Of a stretch of 64,000 nt of DNA, positions 45,867 through 57,350 are shown in pieces. The notes under the pieces are model-generated. The model searched no databases. It was not told the DNA's origin and worked only from the letters and a program-made list of their open reading frames with translations. Within the stretch, counting starts at the first letter, position 1; each line of letters starts with the position of its first letter. The DNA lies in contig CM055095.1 in the NCBI GenBank assembly GCA_029204225.1, forward strand, positions 16,448,442-16,512,441. The letters run 5' to 3'. The DNA is from Diphasiastrum complanatum (lineage: Eukaryota; Streptophyta; Lycopodiopsida; Lycopodiales; Lycopodiaceae). Both the position numbers and the translations under genes were made by a program.

Positions 45867-46600
45867 CATAGTAACTCAACTTGGTGGTAACTAAGCCAAA
45901 TCATTGATATATAATAGATCATCTACAATGAATTATAGATGATGGGCCTGGTGTGTGTGATGGTGTGGTGTGCTTTGGGTTGGGCTTTCATTTGTGGCTA
46001 CATGTACATGTGTGAGGATAACATATAATAAAAGTGATGTATACATGTACATGTGTGAGGATAAGATATAATTAAAGTGATGTATACATGTACTTGTGTG
46101 AGGATAAGAAATAATAAAAGTGATGTATGCATCACTAGAAGCTATGCTTTATGCAAAGTGTCAAATTGTTAAGAAATTAAAAGAAAACATCTATTGCATT
46201 GTAGTTTAAACAAAACTCACTCATATGGTAAGCCCACCTAGAATTGGCACCTCAATCTTTTAGCAAATATTCACAATACATCTATGCTACTGCAGCAAAG
46301 GTAAAGAATTGGCACCTCATCTTTTAGCAAATATGCACAACAAATTTATGCTACTGCAGCAAAGGTAAACAAATATGGATCATAACAAATGAGAATAGAA
46401 GATCTACCTGTAGTAATGTGTTGTGTGTTTTTTTGTGATCATCATAAAGAAGAAGATGGTATCAGCCCCGTGTGTATATCTACTAATCATCAATGGAAAT
46501 AATCAAAATAAAATCATGTGTATATCTACTAAAATCATCAACGAAAGTATCAGAACATGCTTGTTCCATCACTGATTGATGTAATGCTAGTGTGGATGAT
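45862..46600 (-). repeat. Segment Y: 3' flank of the duplicated gene, copy 1
   Basis: It matches 63106-63690 in the same orientation, and lies downstream of the gene exon at 46714 on the minus strand. It holds three copies of a 44-bp unit (46000-46131, of the type CATGTACATGTGTGAGGATA plus AGATATAAT) against two at 63241-63327. It also holds a 65-bp tandem duplication (46236-46370) that is single at 63437-63490. Confidence 0.85.
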
Positions 46601-46713
46601 GCAATTTGTTGATTATTGGGCATTGAAGGGCTCGAAAATGGGATTGCCATCAGCCCCAACTCGCAGCCAGTGCAAGTCCACTGAGTAAGAGTGATAAATT
46701 TGAGATGAGAGCC

Positions 46714-46815
46714 TCATGGCTGCTGCATGTGATTAGCTCGCGTTGCTGATTCTCTTGATTCCCAAATGCACATCGCCAGACACTCTCTCCTGCTGTTCAG
46801 CTTTCCATACCAGTA
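46714..46815 (-). pseudogene. Duplicated host gene, exon 2, disrupted copy
   Basis: After an AACAG-type acceptor the exon reads YWYGKLNSRRECLAMCIWES and ESATRA, then loses frame and stops at 46714-46716. The intact counterpart at 63710-63931 has ten additional bases (around 63840) at this point. The deletion removes the last 40 or so residues. Downstream, out-of-frame remains of the original end (GNPIFEP) are still readable to about 46625. With exon 1 at 47306-47608 it forms a two-exon minus-strand gene. Confidence 0.7.
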
Positions 46816-46887
46816 CTGTTCCATCCATTCATCCACCAACCAAACTATATATCTCATCAAATCTCAATCCAACTCTCACTACTCTGT

Positions 46888-46922
46888 GCGCGCGCGCGCC
46901 GGCACACACACACACATACACA
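46888..46922. repeat. Alternating (GC)n-(CA)n tract
   Basis: TGTGCGCGCGCGCGCCGG followed by CACACACACACACATACACA, lying in the intron of the duplicated gene. Alternating purine-pyrimidine tracts of this kind can adopt Z-DNA. The second copy of the gene has only a short GTGCGC at the right window edge. Confidence 0.9.
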
Positions 46923-47305
46923 TTTTATATCTCATAAAAAGACAAAAAATGATACAATCAAAAATTCTAAATATATATATCACATTGCACACACGCAGAG
47001 CTTGGTGTTAATATACAGCGCTATATGGTATTTTACTCCACGTGTGATGCAGTTGCAATAGGACACTACCTTTTGACACAAACTTTTTACCGTCTAGCAG
47101 GTTGGATTATATATAGCCCGGCCAGGCTACTAAGCTCTGTTACTGAAGGTATCCAAATCAAATTACAAACATAACAGCATTCTGAATGTACACGAACTTA
47201 GCTTTCCATTCTTTTGTTTCTATCCATCGATTTGCGAGAAAGTATTGCACTTGAGAAGGATAATTAAGCGTTTCAAAAGCTGGGATGAGTGAACTTGTTA
47301 CTTAC

Positions 47306-47608
47306 ATGTAATAGACCTCCTGAGTTGCGAGCTTCTTCCTGGGCAGCTTCGTCCGCTGCATACAACAGTCCATCGTCTGCGTTCGTACTCCTCTCTGAAC
47401 GGAATGTTACTACGCAAAAAGTGCTGTTTTTGGGAAAAGAATTGTTGAAAATTGTCGTCCAATTGAAGCATTTTGATAGTTCAGAACATAATGGGTTGGT
47501 GTGCGCCAATGAAGACGGCTCCAGATCAGAGAAGAGTAATGGTCCAGCCTGTGGCATGGTTGCGGGAGAGAGACAGACAGAGACAGAGACAGATACAGAT
47601 GGCTTCAA
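47306..47608 (-). CDS. Duplicated host gene, exon 1 (UPF0643-like)
   Basis: The minus-strand frame reads MPQAGPLLFSDLEPSSLAHT (from the second ATG at 47557), then STFCVVTFRSERSTNADDGL and YAADEAAQEEARNSGGLLH. It ends at CAT followed by a textbook GTAAGT donor (47300-47305). Joined in phase to the exon at 46815, the product runs GGLLH then YWYGKLN. As I recall that family, T-x-x-DDGLL-AADE-A-EEA, a GG and then WYG and A-C-W-SRE resemble UPF0643, short proteins of unknown function. The first ATG at 47608 gives 17 extra residues from a GACA-type repeat and is less likely the start. The intron is about 490 bp. Confidence 0.5.
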
Positions 47609-48301
47609 GCAATAAAACCTGCAATTTAGTGATTTCTATTGACAATCTGAAGACACCATCCCTTGCATATATGTCTCTGGATGTCCAATTTAATCAACAG
47701 CTAGAATCTCGAGATCATTGGCCGTATAAAAAAAACTCTTGTTCTTAACCTAGCAAACAATCTTTTTTAAATTTCAGCGTGGAGGTACTGAAATCTACTC
47801 ATGGATTTACAGCTACAATAACCTCAGACTGTTGTCTTGCTACACATGGCAGAACCGTTGCTGTAATGCACCCACATCAAAAGTGCAATCACACGGATAG
47901 ATTAGGATGCAATTGATCACCTCAATTCGTGTTCCCTTAGAAAATGCCTTCGGCTGCTGTCATTGACGAAGACCACCACCAATGAGACGACGATTGCTCA
48001 ATCAAGCAACCCAAGTCACTCTATATATATAGTAGCTATCGCAATTTGATATTGCTAAGCTATATTTGCTGCACATCCCGTACCTAATATATACTTCTCT
48101 CTCTTGCGCGTAGACACACACAGTAGCTGGCAGCTAAATGGAGACTCCTGACTTTTGTGGACCAGATACATTTCATTTGGTTTCTCATAGTGAATAACTC
48201 CTACTACATAAGGCTTATTGTTGTATTTTAGTATTACTAAAGTTTGGACACTACTCTAATATGTTGTTCTTGACAAAATCATTGTCTTTTGCCCGCAACA
48301 A

Positions 48302-48375
<74 letters not shown>

Positions 48376-48578
48376 AGATCTCCGGCTTTAGCTCTCCCTC
48401 TCCTCGCCATCACAAGATCTCTCAGTATTGGTCTGATAAACATCTTTCTTGTTGATCGCGTTGTGGCTGATCTAGGTCTTTCTTGTTGATCGTGATCTGT
48501 CTAATCGAGCTCTTTGTCTGCTCGATTAGTTTGTGCACAGAATAGCAAACGATTCCAGCGTGGATAGTCTTTAGGGCA
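47609..48578. other. Upstream of duplicated gene; (CT)n at 48306-48372
   Basis: This is the presumed promoter side of the minus-strand gene at 47608. Apart from a 67-bp CT tract (48306-48372) and a CTATATATATAGTAGC run near 48024, no element is recognised. No other gene is supported. Confidence 0.45.
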
Positions 48579-48960
48579 TGTTGGAGGGTTTGTGGATCCC
48601 AAGGCAACCCTAACCCTAGTTAATAAGTAAGAGGGATTTGGCACATGCGTGTGTAAGTCCAAACCTGATGATCACATACAAATTTGATTAGCTACAAGTT
48701 AATAAAAGGACTTTAGGCCTTTTTGAGGGACTTCTAATGTTGCAAGGCCCAAAAGTCAAGTTAGTGAATAAAATAGGGGTTCGCACCAAAATTCAATTTG
48801 AAATTGGTTCCCTCCAATTATTTAAATGGGTTTCCACTCTTTTTCAAATTTGAATAGTTAGGGAGGTAGGAATTGGCCAATAGGAATTGATGCCAAGTGC
48901 ATCTTGAGAGATTTGTTGCATGAGGGGAGATTTATTGACTCTATATGAAAGGTCCTTTAA
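48579..48960 (+). repeat. LTR fragment of the unnamed retrotransposon, copy 2
   Basis: It starts TGTTGGAGGGTTTGTGGATC and follows 30325 onward: CAACCCTAACCCTAGTTAAT, GAGGGATTTGGCAC, GACTTTAGGCCTTTTTG. It has a proper TG start, unlike the copy at 30325. The match fades after about 48960. The 3' end is not found here. Confidence 0.7.
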
Positions 48961-50580
48961 TCAAGTTCTAAATCAAAATCGTTATTAGAGTCTAAAACTC
49001 GAAGTTTGAATTGCATATATGTCTCATAATGTTGAATGGTAATTTCACCCTACCTCTTTGGAATATAGGAGGTAGGTCTATACTTGACATGGTTGGAATA
49101 TACCATTTGGAGCTAAAAACTCAACCTACTGGCATATTCACTTAGGACCACAGTGGCTAGGATATCCCGTTGGAATATACGGTTCCTAGTCGCTCACTAT
49201 CGAGCATCTGAAAATTGAGATGTTTAGGGGTTGGACACTACACTTGAAGAAAACCACTCTTTATCAATTGAAGAATTTACTATGTGTCACAAGGAAATGA
49301 GAGTACCAAATCATTAGAGAATGGAAAGACTAATTTTACAACTCTTGTTGAAAATTGAGGAAACTACTGGGTATATGGCTTAGAGTACTCTAGAAAATCA
49401 TTTTGATGTTGCAGTTAAATCTTCCCATAGGACCAAGTATTTCCTATGTCGATACATCATATTTGAACATCGGGATATTGATTAGTTCAAAATTGATATA
49501 TCGACAAAGGATTATATCTATCATAGGAGTCACACGACTAGGTTAAATCATGAGGTCCCCAGAGCCTCTTATTTTGCCCATTATAAATTATCATCATTCT
49601 TGAGATATTCGAATTCTAATCCTTTTCTAGAGAGTGAAGTGTGTTTTGAGAAAGTGAAGAAATATCATTATAGGAGAGATATTCCATGCATCACAACATT
49701 CCGAGCTATCATTAGGGAAGATGTTCCACTCGAACCTTCTGCTAGGACCTAACTTTCCTTACACTAATACATCCCATTTGGACATGGTCCTATTAGTGGG
49801 GCTGAAAATCATGTATCGTCAATGTATAGTATCTTTTTTGGGAGCAGCGAGACTCGAGGAGATAATGGAATCAACAGAGCCTTGCATTTTACCCATCATA
49901 GATCTGAGGAGAACAAGAGATATCATAATCCTGATCCTATTCTAGAGGATAGAATCCTGATGAAAACATAGACATTCCAATATCATACCAACTCGAGAGA
50001 ATCTTAGGTACCACTACAATTTGCTACCTAAAGCAGGTTGGAGATCTGTATGACAGACCTCGATTTTATACCATCTTTTGGTGATGTTTGTCAAGTGATC
50101 CGAGGGAAAATTTTAAGCCATCATTTCTATTCTTCTGAGATATATCACTACCTATATCTTGGTGACATCTTGATTAGATTGCAACCTTGTGGAGATTGTA
50201 GCTACTTTGAAGTCCACAAACTCACTATTGATAGATCCTGGACCTTACTGATGCTTTATCCACCAGCTATATAGAAGTGACACAACCTTCGCTAGAAGTT
50301 CCAATACAATCACCAGGTTCAGCCAATGGTACAAATGCTTGAAATAACTCTGGAAATGGTGAGTATGGCTAGAGAGTAGCTCACGAGCTCCATAGGCAAG
50401 TGAGATAGGAATGAAATTGAGAATGATTGTACACCCCTTCATTAGTTATATTTCTAGAGGATTGGAAATCCTCTATTAATTGTGAAGGCATGGTTTGGTT
50501 GATAAAACATGTCTGGGATTGCCAATCTAGAATCGAGTTTGAGACATGTGCAGCCATCCTCGTAGCAGCACGATACTAGA
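48961..50580. other. No supported gene; degenerate internal repeat
   Basis: Frames are short. 49431-49640 and 49747-49955 are diverged copies of one sequence (GGACCAAGTATTTCC / GGACCTAACTTTCC, ATACATC, ATTTGNACAT, GCCTC/GCCTTGCATTTTACCCAT, ATAGATCTGAG-like, TCCTNTTCTAGAG). I cannot assign them to an element. Confidence 0.5.
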
Positions 50581-51976
50581 AGTGCTGCACCCTGTTAAGT
50601 TATTCCCTCCCCTATGTTGATCCCATGGTGAGGAACACACATTGCCAATTTTTAGTTTGCAGCATGTTTGGATGCATGTTAGCTTGCATTTAGGCATCTT
50701 GTTTTGGCATAGTAGGGTTAAAATTGCATTGTAGGGTTAGATCGAGAGCTATTTTGCTTGATTTAAGTAGTTTTGCTTGTTTGAAATCTAATCTGATTGT
50801 TGAGCAAGGGAAGCTATACTGATCACAATTCTTAAGATCCATTTGGATCTAAGAAATCAGAGAAAACAACAAAAATCATTCATTTTTGCCAAATTTGATG
50901 AAGAAGAAGACAATTTCATCATCAGACTCGATAACTTTCTGCTCTCTAGAAAAGAATCTTCACCGAGTTGTAGACAACACCGCCTTCATACAGAGTAAAT
51001 TCTATTTGAAGGACAAAGATTAATTTCCAACAAAATAAAAACAATAAGAAAACTACCAAAATCCCAAAAAAACAGAAAAAGAACCTTCTCCCGATTTACT
51101 ACACATAGGTGTGATTCAGATTTATCTACTGTGAGGTCAGTGAAGATTAATACCAAAAATAGAAGACCAAAGTAACTATTCATCTAGTTGCTGGTAGCCT
51201 TTTGTGGAAAATTGATACCTTTCTGCAAAAATATCAGTTCTCTAAGCAGAACCTTCGCCTAAACCTTCACCAAAGTCAGAGTCAGTCCAACATACTATTT
51301 TTGATAATCAATGAGTTGAGCAAATGTTAAGTCAAGGCCAGTTGTGATATTGACCTTTTCTTTGTCAAAAAATGTCATTTTTTTTCAATAATTACAATAT
51401 TACTCTTGAACCTTCGCCGACTTTTCAGAGGACTTTTAATATAGTATTTCATTATTTTTGAGTTCGGCGAATGTTAGATCTGTCAGGATCATCCAAAAAG
51501 TCTATCTTAATCCTTGCCAAGCTGCAAAAACCTTATTGTTCACCAGAAAAAACCTTTGCCTATTCTACCCTAGTTTTATTTGTGTCAAATTTATACACTG
51601 TCAAGTCTGCGAAGGTCAATTTTACTAGATTTGTCAAAAAAAACAACTAGATTAGTGATTTTTATCCAAAATAAAAGTGAAAAACTTTCGCCAAGTCAAT
51701 CTTCGCCTAGGAAACCTTCGTCCGTACTATTTTTAGGTTTTGATTTTACCAGATAGCCATTGTCAAATTTTTGGGACATTCTGTTGTATTTTTTATACTG
51801 ATTCTAAAAAAGTTTGATTTTAGAAGTGTTGATCGCTTGATCAAAGATCTTTTTTCCAAAAATCAGAAATCTGATTATTGTCAAGTGATCGAATTTTTTA
51901 TAGATTTGATCAGAGATAGGATTTGATTGAAAAATCTAGATCCAATCTCATTGTCTGAATGAAGTAATTTGCAATT
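50581..51976. other. Probable Ty3/gypsy 5' leader or LTR, with CTTCGCC motifs
   Basis: No gene is present. Between 51250 and 51730 the motif (A)CCTTCGCC and its complement GGCGAA occur about eight times. A gypsy gag start follows at 51977, so this is likely non-coding sequence of that element. LTR ends were not located. Confidence 0.4.
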
Positions 51977-52188
51977 ATGGCTGAAAGAGGGGGAGGTCCG
52001 ATGGAAGTTCCACTAGTTATTGTTAGAAGGTCACCTCAGTTAGAGATTCCAAAGTATAATGTGTTATTTGATCTTGTCAGATTTCTCAAAGTCTATTCTG
52101 AATCATGTGAGGTCTATGGTGAAGTTTTTCCACAGGATAAACTCAAGCTATTCCCTATGGCCTTAACTGGAGCAGCACAAGATTGATT
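51977..52188 (+). pseudogene. Ty3/gypsy gag N-terminal fragment
   Basis: It starts MAERGGGPMEVPLVIV and reads LFDLVRFLKVYSESCEVYGE, then FPQDKLKLFPMALTGAAQD before TGA where Trp is expected. D-K-L-x-L-F-P-x-x-L-x-G-A-A-x-x-W is the typical retrotransposon gag core. The fragment ends abruptly at about 52190, where a minus-strand copia begins. Confidence 0.75.
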
Positions 52189-52194
52189 TTTGTG

Positions 52195-53045
52195 CTCCAT
52201 AGGTGTATCTATGCCTTTACAATTTTCCATCTGAAATTTCTTGAGCATAGAAAGTGCATATCTATTTTGGCTTATAAATGCATGACCTTTCCAAAAATCT
52301 ATTTCAAGGCCAAGAATATAGTGAAGAAATGCTAAGTCCCGCATCTTAAACTCAGTACCAAGTGCATGCTTAATTTCTTCAACTAGCTTCTCATTATTTC
52401 CACAAAGAATGATATCATCTACATAGATGAGAATAATAATTACAAAGTTATCTACAAACTTATAATACAGAGAAGGGTCATATTCACTTAGACAAAATCC
52501 GAGATAGGAGTTGAGCCTTGCATACCAAGACCTTGGTGCTTGTTTCAGTCCATAGAGACTTTTGAACAAAAGACAAACTTTTGATTCATCACCTTCTTTC
52601 ACAAAACCTGATGGTTGCTCCAACGGTAAATCTCCTCCTCAAGGTAGCCATTGAGAAATGCATTAGAAACATCAAGTTGGAACATACTCCAATTGTGAAA
52701 ACATGCAAGAGATATAAGTATTCAGATTGTTACCATCTGTGCAACTGGTGCAAAGGTGTCTTCATAGTCAAGACCTTTGATTTGTGAGTAGCCTTTGGCA
52801 CAAAGTCTTGCTTTATTCTTATTGATATATCCATCATGATTATACTTGATTCTGAAAATGCACTTACATCCAATCACATGCATGTTGTTTGGTGGCTCCA
52901 CAAGCTCCCATGTGTTGTTTGACATCAAGGATTCAAACTCTTGGGTCATTGCTTCAACCCACATCTTGGATTGAAGAGCTTCTTGGACATCTTTAGGATC
53001 TTCATCTGATATGAAGAGAGCATGATAGGAAGTTTCACCTTCCAC
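52195..53045 (-). pseudogene. Copia reverse transcriptase, truncated
   Basis: The pieces read SKMWVEAMTQEFESLMSNNT, GLDYEDTFAPVAQMVTI, then a stop and FQLDVSNAFLNGYLEEEIY. After a frameshift near 52620 come SLYGLKQAPRSWYARL and the catalytic LIYVDDIIL, ending IDTPMEH. RT motifs are conserved, but the chain is broken twice and lacks the RNase H part. Confidence 0.88.
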
Positions 53046-53120
53046 TTGCCTTCTTTCTTCATCATATGTGAGCCTCCTTGGCTTAGATCTTGCTCATGTA
53101 GATCTTCTTGGTGTGGTAGC

Positions 53121-53789
53121 TTACTCAGCAACTCCATGTTGTTGAGGAGTATATGAACAAGAAAACTCTCTTTGAATGCCCTCTCTCTCACAAAAGACTT
53201 TAAACTTATTGGAAGAGTATTCTCCTCCACTATCACTTCTCAAAGCTTTCAACTTGAAAGAAAACTGCTTTTCTACATAAGCTTTGAAAGTAAGAAAAAC
53301 ATCATAGACCATGGCTTTTGAAGACAACATATAGATCCAAGAATATCTTGTATAATCATCTACAAAGGAAACAAAGCAATTTGCTCCTCCTTTTCTCTTA
53401 GTTGATGAGAAATGAACATCAGAGTGCACTAGTTCAAATGGTTGCTTTGTTTTGATGCTTGATCTAGGAAAAGGCCTTCTATGTGATTTTGCCAGCACAC
53501 AAGCTTCACAAGGTAGAAGCTCCTTTGATAGTGTCTTTGGTAGTCCAACAGCTTTTCCTTCCTTGACCATAGATTGTATGGCTTTGAAATTGGGATGACC
53601 CAATCTCTTGTGCCATAGATCCTCCTGAAGAACCTTGGTCTCGTAAGCAATATCGGAAATGTTAGCACTCTCCCTAGAATCTAGTTTGTACAACTTACCA
53701 ATTCTAGATCCTCTAGCAATAACTTCATTTTCTCTTGAGATTATACACTTGTCAACTTGAAACTTGACATCCAATCCACTATCAAACAA
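53121..53789 (-). pseudogene. Copia integrase core, truncated
   Basis: The frame of 222 residues holds the HHCC region (WHKRLGHPNF to CEACVLAKSH) and the catalytic core with Asp in ELVHSDVHFS, Asp in LRSDSGGEY and Glu in PQQHGVAE. All three catalytic residues are present, in contrast to the intact element at 7.4 kb. It stops right after the catalytic Glu, and about 130 residues of the integrase C-terminus are deleted. Confidence 0.9.
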
Positions 53790-54129
53790 TTGTCCTATAC
53801 TAATGAGATTCTTAGTTAGTCTAGGTACATAAAGTACATCATGTAAGCAAAAAGATTTTGATGATGATGCATGTAGTGGAATACTACCTATTCCTTCATT
53901 CTACACTCTACATCATTAGCAATATAGATTGATCTTTTTGCACCTAGATATGGCATGAGATTAGTGAAAGAGTTTCTAGAACTAGACATATGGGAACTAG
54001 CCCCACTTTCTATCCACCAGACTTCTTCATTCTTAAAAGGAAAAGATGAAAAAGTAGACATCATTAATGAATCCTAGGCTTTCACTATTAACACCCTCAC
54101 ACTCATCCTCATTAATAAGGATAGCTTGC

Positions 54130-54951
54130 TTAGATTGGTTCTTCTTCTTGAAACAGTTTTATGCATAGTGTCCTTTCTTGCCACAGAAAAAACGATCTTT
54201 GACTCTTGCCACTGGATGTTGCAGCTTGTGAGGACTGATCCTCACCACCTTCCTTGGCTTTGTCCTTCTTGAAGTGTTGTTGTCCTTTGCCCTTGCCTCT
54301 TGACTTGTCTCTGATGAAGAGTGCTTTGTCATCTCCACCATCTTTCAATGAAAGTCTGTTGATCCTCAACATCTTGTTCTCTTGCCTGCTTTCTTCAGCA
54401 ATGAGAACACCTTGCAGTGTCTCCAAGGATGGAAGATCCTCCTTCGCAGCATAAGTCTGCAGAATATTGTCATACTCATCTCTAAGTCCATTAAGGACTA
54501 CTTGAACAAGTTCAGTGTTCTTAAGAGCATCACCAATACCAGATAACTCTTGATGAAGATCCTTAACTCTCATGACATATGATGAAGCACTCTCATCAAC
54601 TCTCTGATAATTTAGAGATATTTGGTTTCTAAGTGTAAGCAATCTAGAAGTATTCTTGATTTCATAGATTGTTTTTAGAGTATCCCAAGCTTCCTTGGCA
54701 GTGGTGCATGTACTGATCTCTCTTAACACTTCATTGGTTACATTCATTTTTATGAAATGAAGGGCAATTATGGTTCTTTTATGAAATGCTGCAACTTCAT
54801 TAGGTGCAGCAGGTTCTTGTTCAGCTCCACTCACAATATCCATTACATCTTGTAGAATCAATAGTGATTCCATTCTGATCTTCCACATTGCATAATTGGA
54901 AGATGTTAATCTCTCACTGTGCTCCAAGAAATGTGAACCAGGTGAAGACAT
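54130..54951 (-). pseudogene. Copia gag
   Basis: A 273-residue frame starts MSSPGSHFLEHSERLTSSNY and contains AMWKIRMESLLILQDVMDIV, then NELVQVVLNGL-type motifs (TELVQVVLNGLRDEYDN). It is collinear with gag at 7409. It breaks just before the zinc knuckle, whose FFCGKKGHYA is in another frame near 54160. The protease region between 53790 and 54130 is decayed. Confidence 0.88.
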
Positions 54952-55709
54952 CTTCTCTATGAGAAATTCTAGTAATGATAAAAATTGAAGTTGAAAGGAT
55001 GTTTCTTACTATCTCAATCTAGGATCTAACACTAATGTTGATCTAGCCTTTGAAATCTAGCAATAGATGTGAGAACAAATTCTCAACACAGAAAATCAAT
55101 CTATCTTGAGTTTGGATCTTGCTTCAGTCACAAAAAAGAAGCACATGCAAGTAAGAAGTCTATCTCTCCCACAAGCTTCAAAGAGCTAAAAAACTCTCTA
55201 GGAACTTACTTTCAACTCAAATACAGTAATTTGTGTGAAATGAAAAGTCTAAGACCTTAGAACACTCACTTCTATCCAATTCTACTTGATTGACAGTGAA
55301 AAATGATGAAAATGGTGAAAAGAACTGATGTGTGCTCACTTTGGCATATCCCACAAGTTGAGTACTCTCTCAAACTCTCTGATTGCCTAAAGCTCTTTTA
55401 AAAACAAATCAAATTGATTTAGAGACACAAGCAACACATTCTACTCTTCAATACTTATCCAACAAGCTATAGAACATCAAATTTGGATCAAATCTAGAGA
55501 AGTAGCACTCAATTAATGCTGATTTCACACGTGTGAGCTCTTTGTCCATATAGGGCTCTGCTGGAGCATATCAGGCTCATTTCGATCCACTTATGATCCA
55601 CATATAGCTTGTCTCTCATCAAGTTTGAATCCCTCTCCCAAATCCGAGTTCCTGCTAGCAAATGCACTACAGATATGATGTATACACCCTCACCTCTTCA
55701 AAGCATGAA

Positions 55710-55721
55710 GCTTTGATACCA
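55710..55721 (-). promoter_or_regulatory. Copia primer-binding site, minus strand
   Basis: GCTTTGATACCA (plus strand) reads TGGTATCAAAGC on the minus strand and directly abuts the LTR end at 55722. The stretch 54952-55709 is the element's leader. Confidence 0.85.
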
Positions 55722-56449
55722 TGTGAAGTTTTTAGCATGTGTGAACTTCACCACACACCCTACAGGATCTTACTGAGGTGTTGTGATTGCACAAGATTGA
55801 TCAGAGAACAATATACTTGAAAAATCTATGACAAGAGCACAATGGCATACATCCGATGAAAAAATCTAACTTCTCAGTATGAGAATTGAATGTCAGAAAT
55901 AATTCCAAGTGCTCAGTATGGGAAAAACAGCCTGCCCTCGAGTAGAGAGATAAAATCAATGAAAGAGACTCAGGTAGAGAGAGAATGAGTCCAAATTACC
56001 AAAATCTCATTATTCACAATATGGCAAAACATGCCAAGCTTTCCCTACATGAGAGAGACTCGAATTCCTACAGTGGAGTTGCATGGAAGGTCCACTTAAC
56101 TGAACTAATTCACCTACCAGAGATCCACATGTGTAACTGCATGCATGGATGTTGCATGTACTGCATGTCAACTCATAAAACTGCCTAGACATGTGTAGAT
56201 CACGGATCCACTTTGCATGTTGCATGCACTGATTGCATGTGGCTTGCATGCATACAATATGACATTGCATGCTATCTAAACTTCTGCATTTCATCAAAAT
56301 TGAATCTACCTAACTCAAATCCGACCTATACTAGAAGGTTATGTGCTCAATTCACATACCTTTTATTTACAACATGAAATATAGTGGAAATAACCATGGA
56401 CATGGCCCCAAACTCGAGATAGGAAGATAATATTTTAATAATCTTCACA
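55722..56449 (-). repeat. Copia LTR with perfect 7-bp terminal inverted repeats
   Basis: It begins TGTGAAG and ends CTTCACA, so the ends are exact inverted repeats. The length is 728 bp. On the inner side the primer site follows at once. The interior holds many GCATGC/TGCATG repeats between 56120 and 56270. The palindrome CACACGTGTG lies outside it, in the leader at 55526. Confidence 0.85.
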
Positions 56450-56457
56450 GTGCACAT

Positions 56458-56600
56458 GTTGGATTATGAAATATGCTATAGCTCTCAAGGGAACCAACCT
56501 TTTCATGACAACTAACTTCATCTCCTTGATGCTTGTGTGCTTGGATCCAGGGTTGAGGCTAGGATAGGAAATAGCTCAATATAGGGCAATAATATCTATT
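56458..56600 (+). repeat. Fragment of the unnamed LTR, 3' portion
   Basis: It shares ATGCTATAGCTCTCAAGGGA-like sequence and TGACAACTAACTTCATCTC with 30903-31030, the 3' part of the LTR at 30325. It starts immediately to the right of the copia LTR, so the copia probably inserted next to or into this LTR. Confidence 0.6.
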
Positions 56601-56641
56601 TCACATATTCAATTCTGGATATTCTAGCAGTTTTTCCTAAA

Positions 56642-57350
56642 ATGCATGAGACGAACGCAAGTGATCCCTGCATGGAACCTCGTCACTGCACTGACAAAGC
56701 TACAATGAGAGATTATTGGGTGGGAACAGAGAATGAAAGAAAAATTTTAGAGCAGGCTTGGAGGTCAACCTTCAGTAGATGGCATCAAAACAAGAAAACA
56801 AATCTATTTAACTATGGCAAAATATTGGTGAAGACATACACAAATATTTTTAACATGTATTTAGAGGGAGATATTCCAGCAGCTACTTCTGCAACCAACA
56901 TTTTGGGAGCTGCAAACATCACCTAATACCCTTGAAAGCAATCTTGTTTCTAACATCCGTAACACCCTCAATCAAATTAAGGTGCCCAACTCAACAAATG
57001 AACTCTTCGTAAAGAGATCTTCGTTTGTGATGGTATTAAATAAAGCTAATGGCACAACAAATCTCCCTCATTCGAGAATTTTAGGTGCTTTGGGTGTTCA
57101 TTGCAGAAATATTGCTACAGCCAGTTCTCGCCTTAACATTAAGAATGACGAGGAGGTTCTGCCCTTGAGTTCTTGTCAGAGACAATTGCCTAGAGGTAGC
57201 ATAATCACAGATCAGTTCAAGAATCTGGTATATGCCTTTTGGAGCTCAGAAATTCAAGTTTTTCCCAACAAAAAAGACATATGCCATTACAGGATCAAAA
57301 GAAAAACCGTTGTCAATCATCCAGTACATCTTCTTGATGAATCTCAGGTT
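56642..57350 (+). pseudogene. Unrecognised reading frame in two pieces
   Basis: The first frame (56642-56926) reads RDYWVGTENERKILEQAW and NYGKILVKTYTNIFNMYLEG. After a frame change it continues from about 56935 as SNIRNTLNQIK and then FVKRSSFVMVLNKANGT, LGVHCRNIATASSRL, RGSIITDQFKNLVYAFWSSE and FPNKKDICHYRIKRKTVV up to about 57345. Composition is clearly protein-like. The final F-W-x9-PNK-D-x6-RI-x4-V-x2-H pattern reminds me of uncharacterised transposon-associated proteins, but I cannot name the family. Downstream the frame dissolves into the GGTACT repeat region. Confidence 0.5.

Larger units (their letters stand above)
52190..56449 (-). mobile_element. Truncated Ty1/copia element, minus strand
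   Basis: Order on the minus strand is LTR (56449-55722), primer site, leader of about 750 bp, gag, a damaged protease region, the integrase core, RT, and then truncation at about 52190. RNase H and the second LTR are missing. Its gag and pol are close relatives of the intact element at 7409-11374, and its leader has a similar length. A deletion also removes the integrase C-terminal part between the frames ending at 53121 and starting near 53045. Confidence 0.88.
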
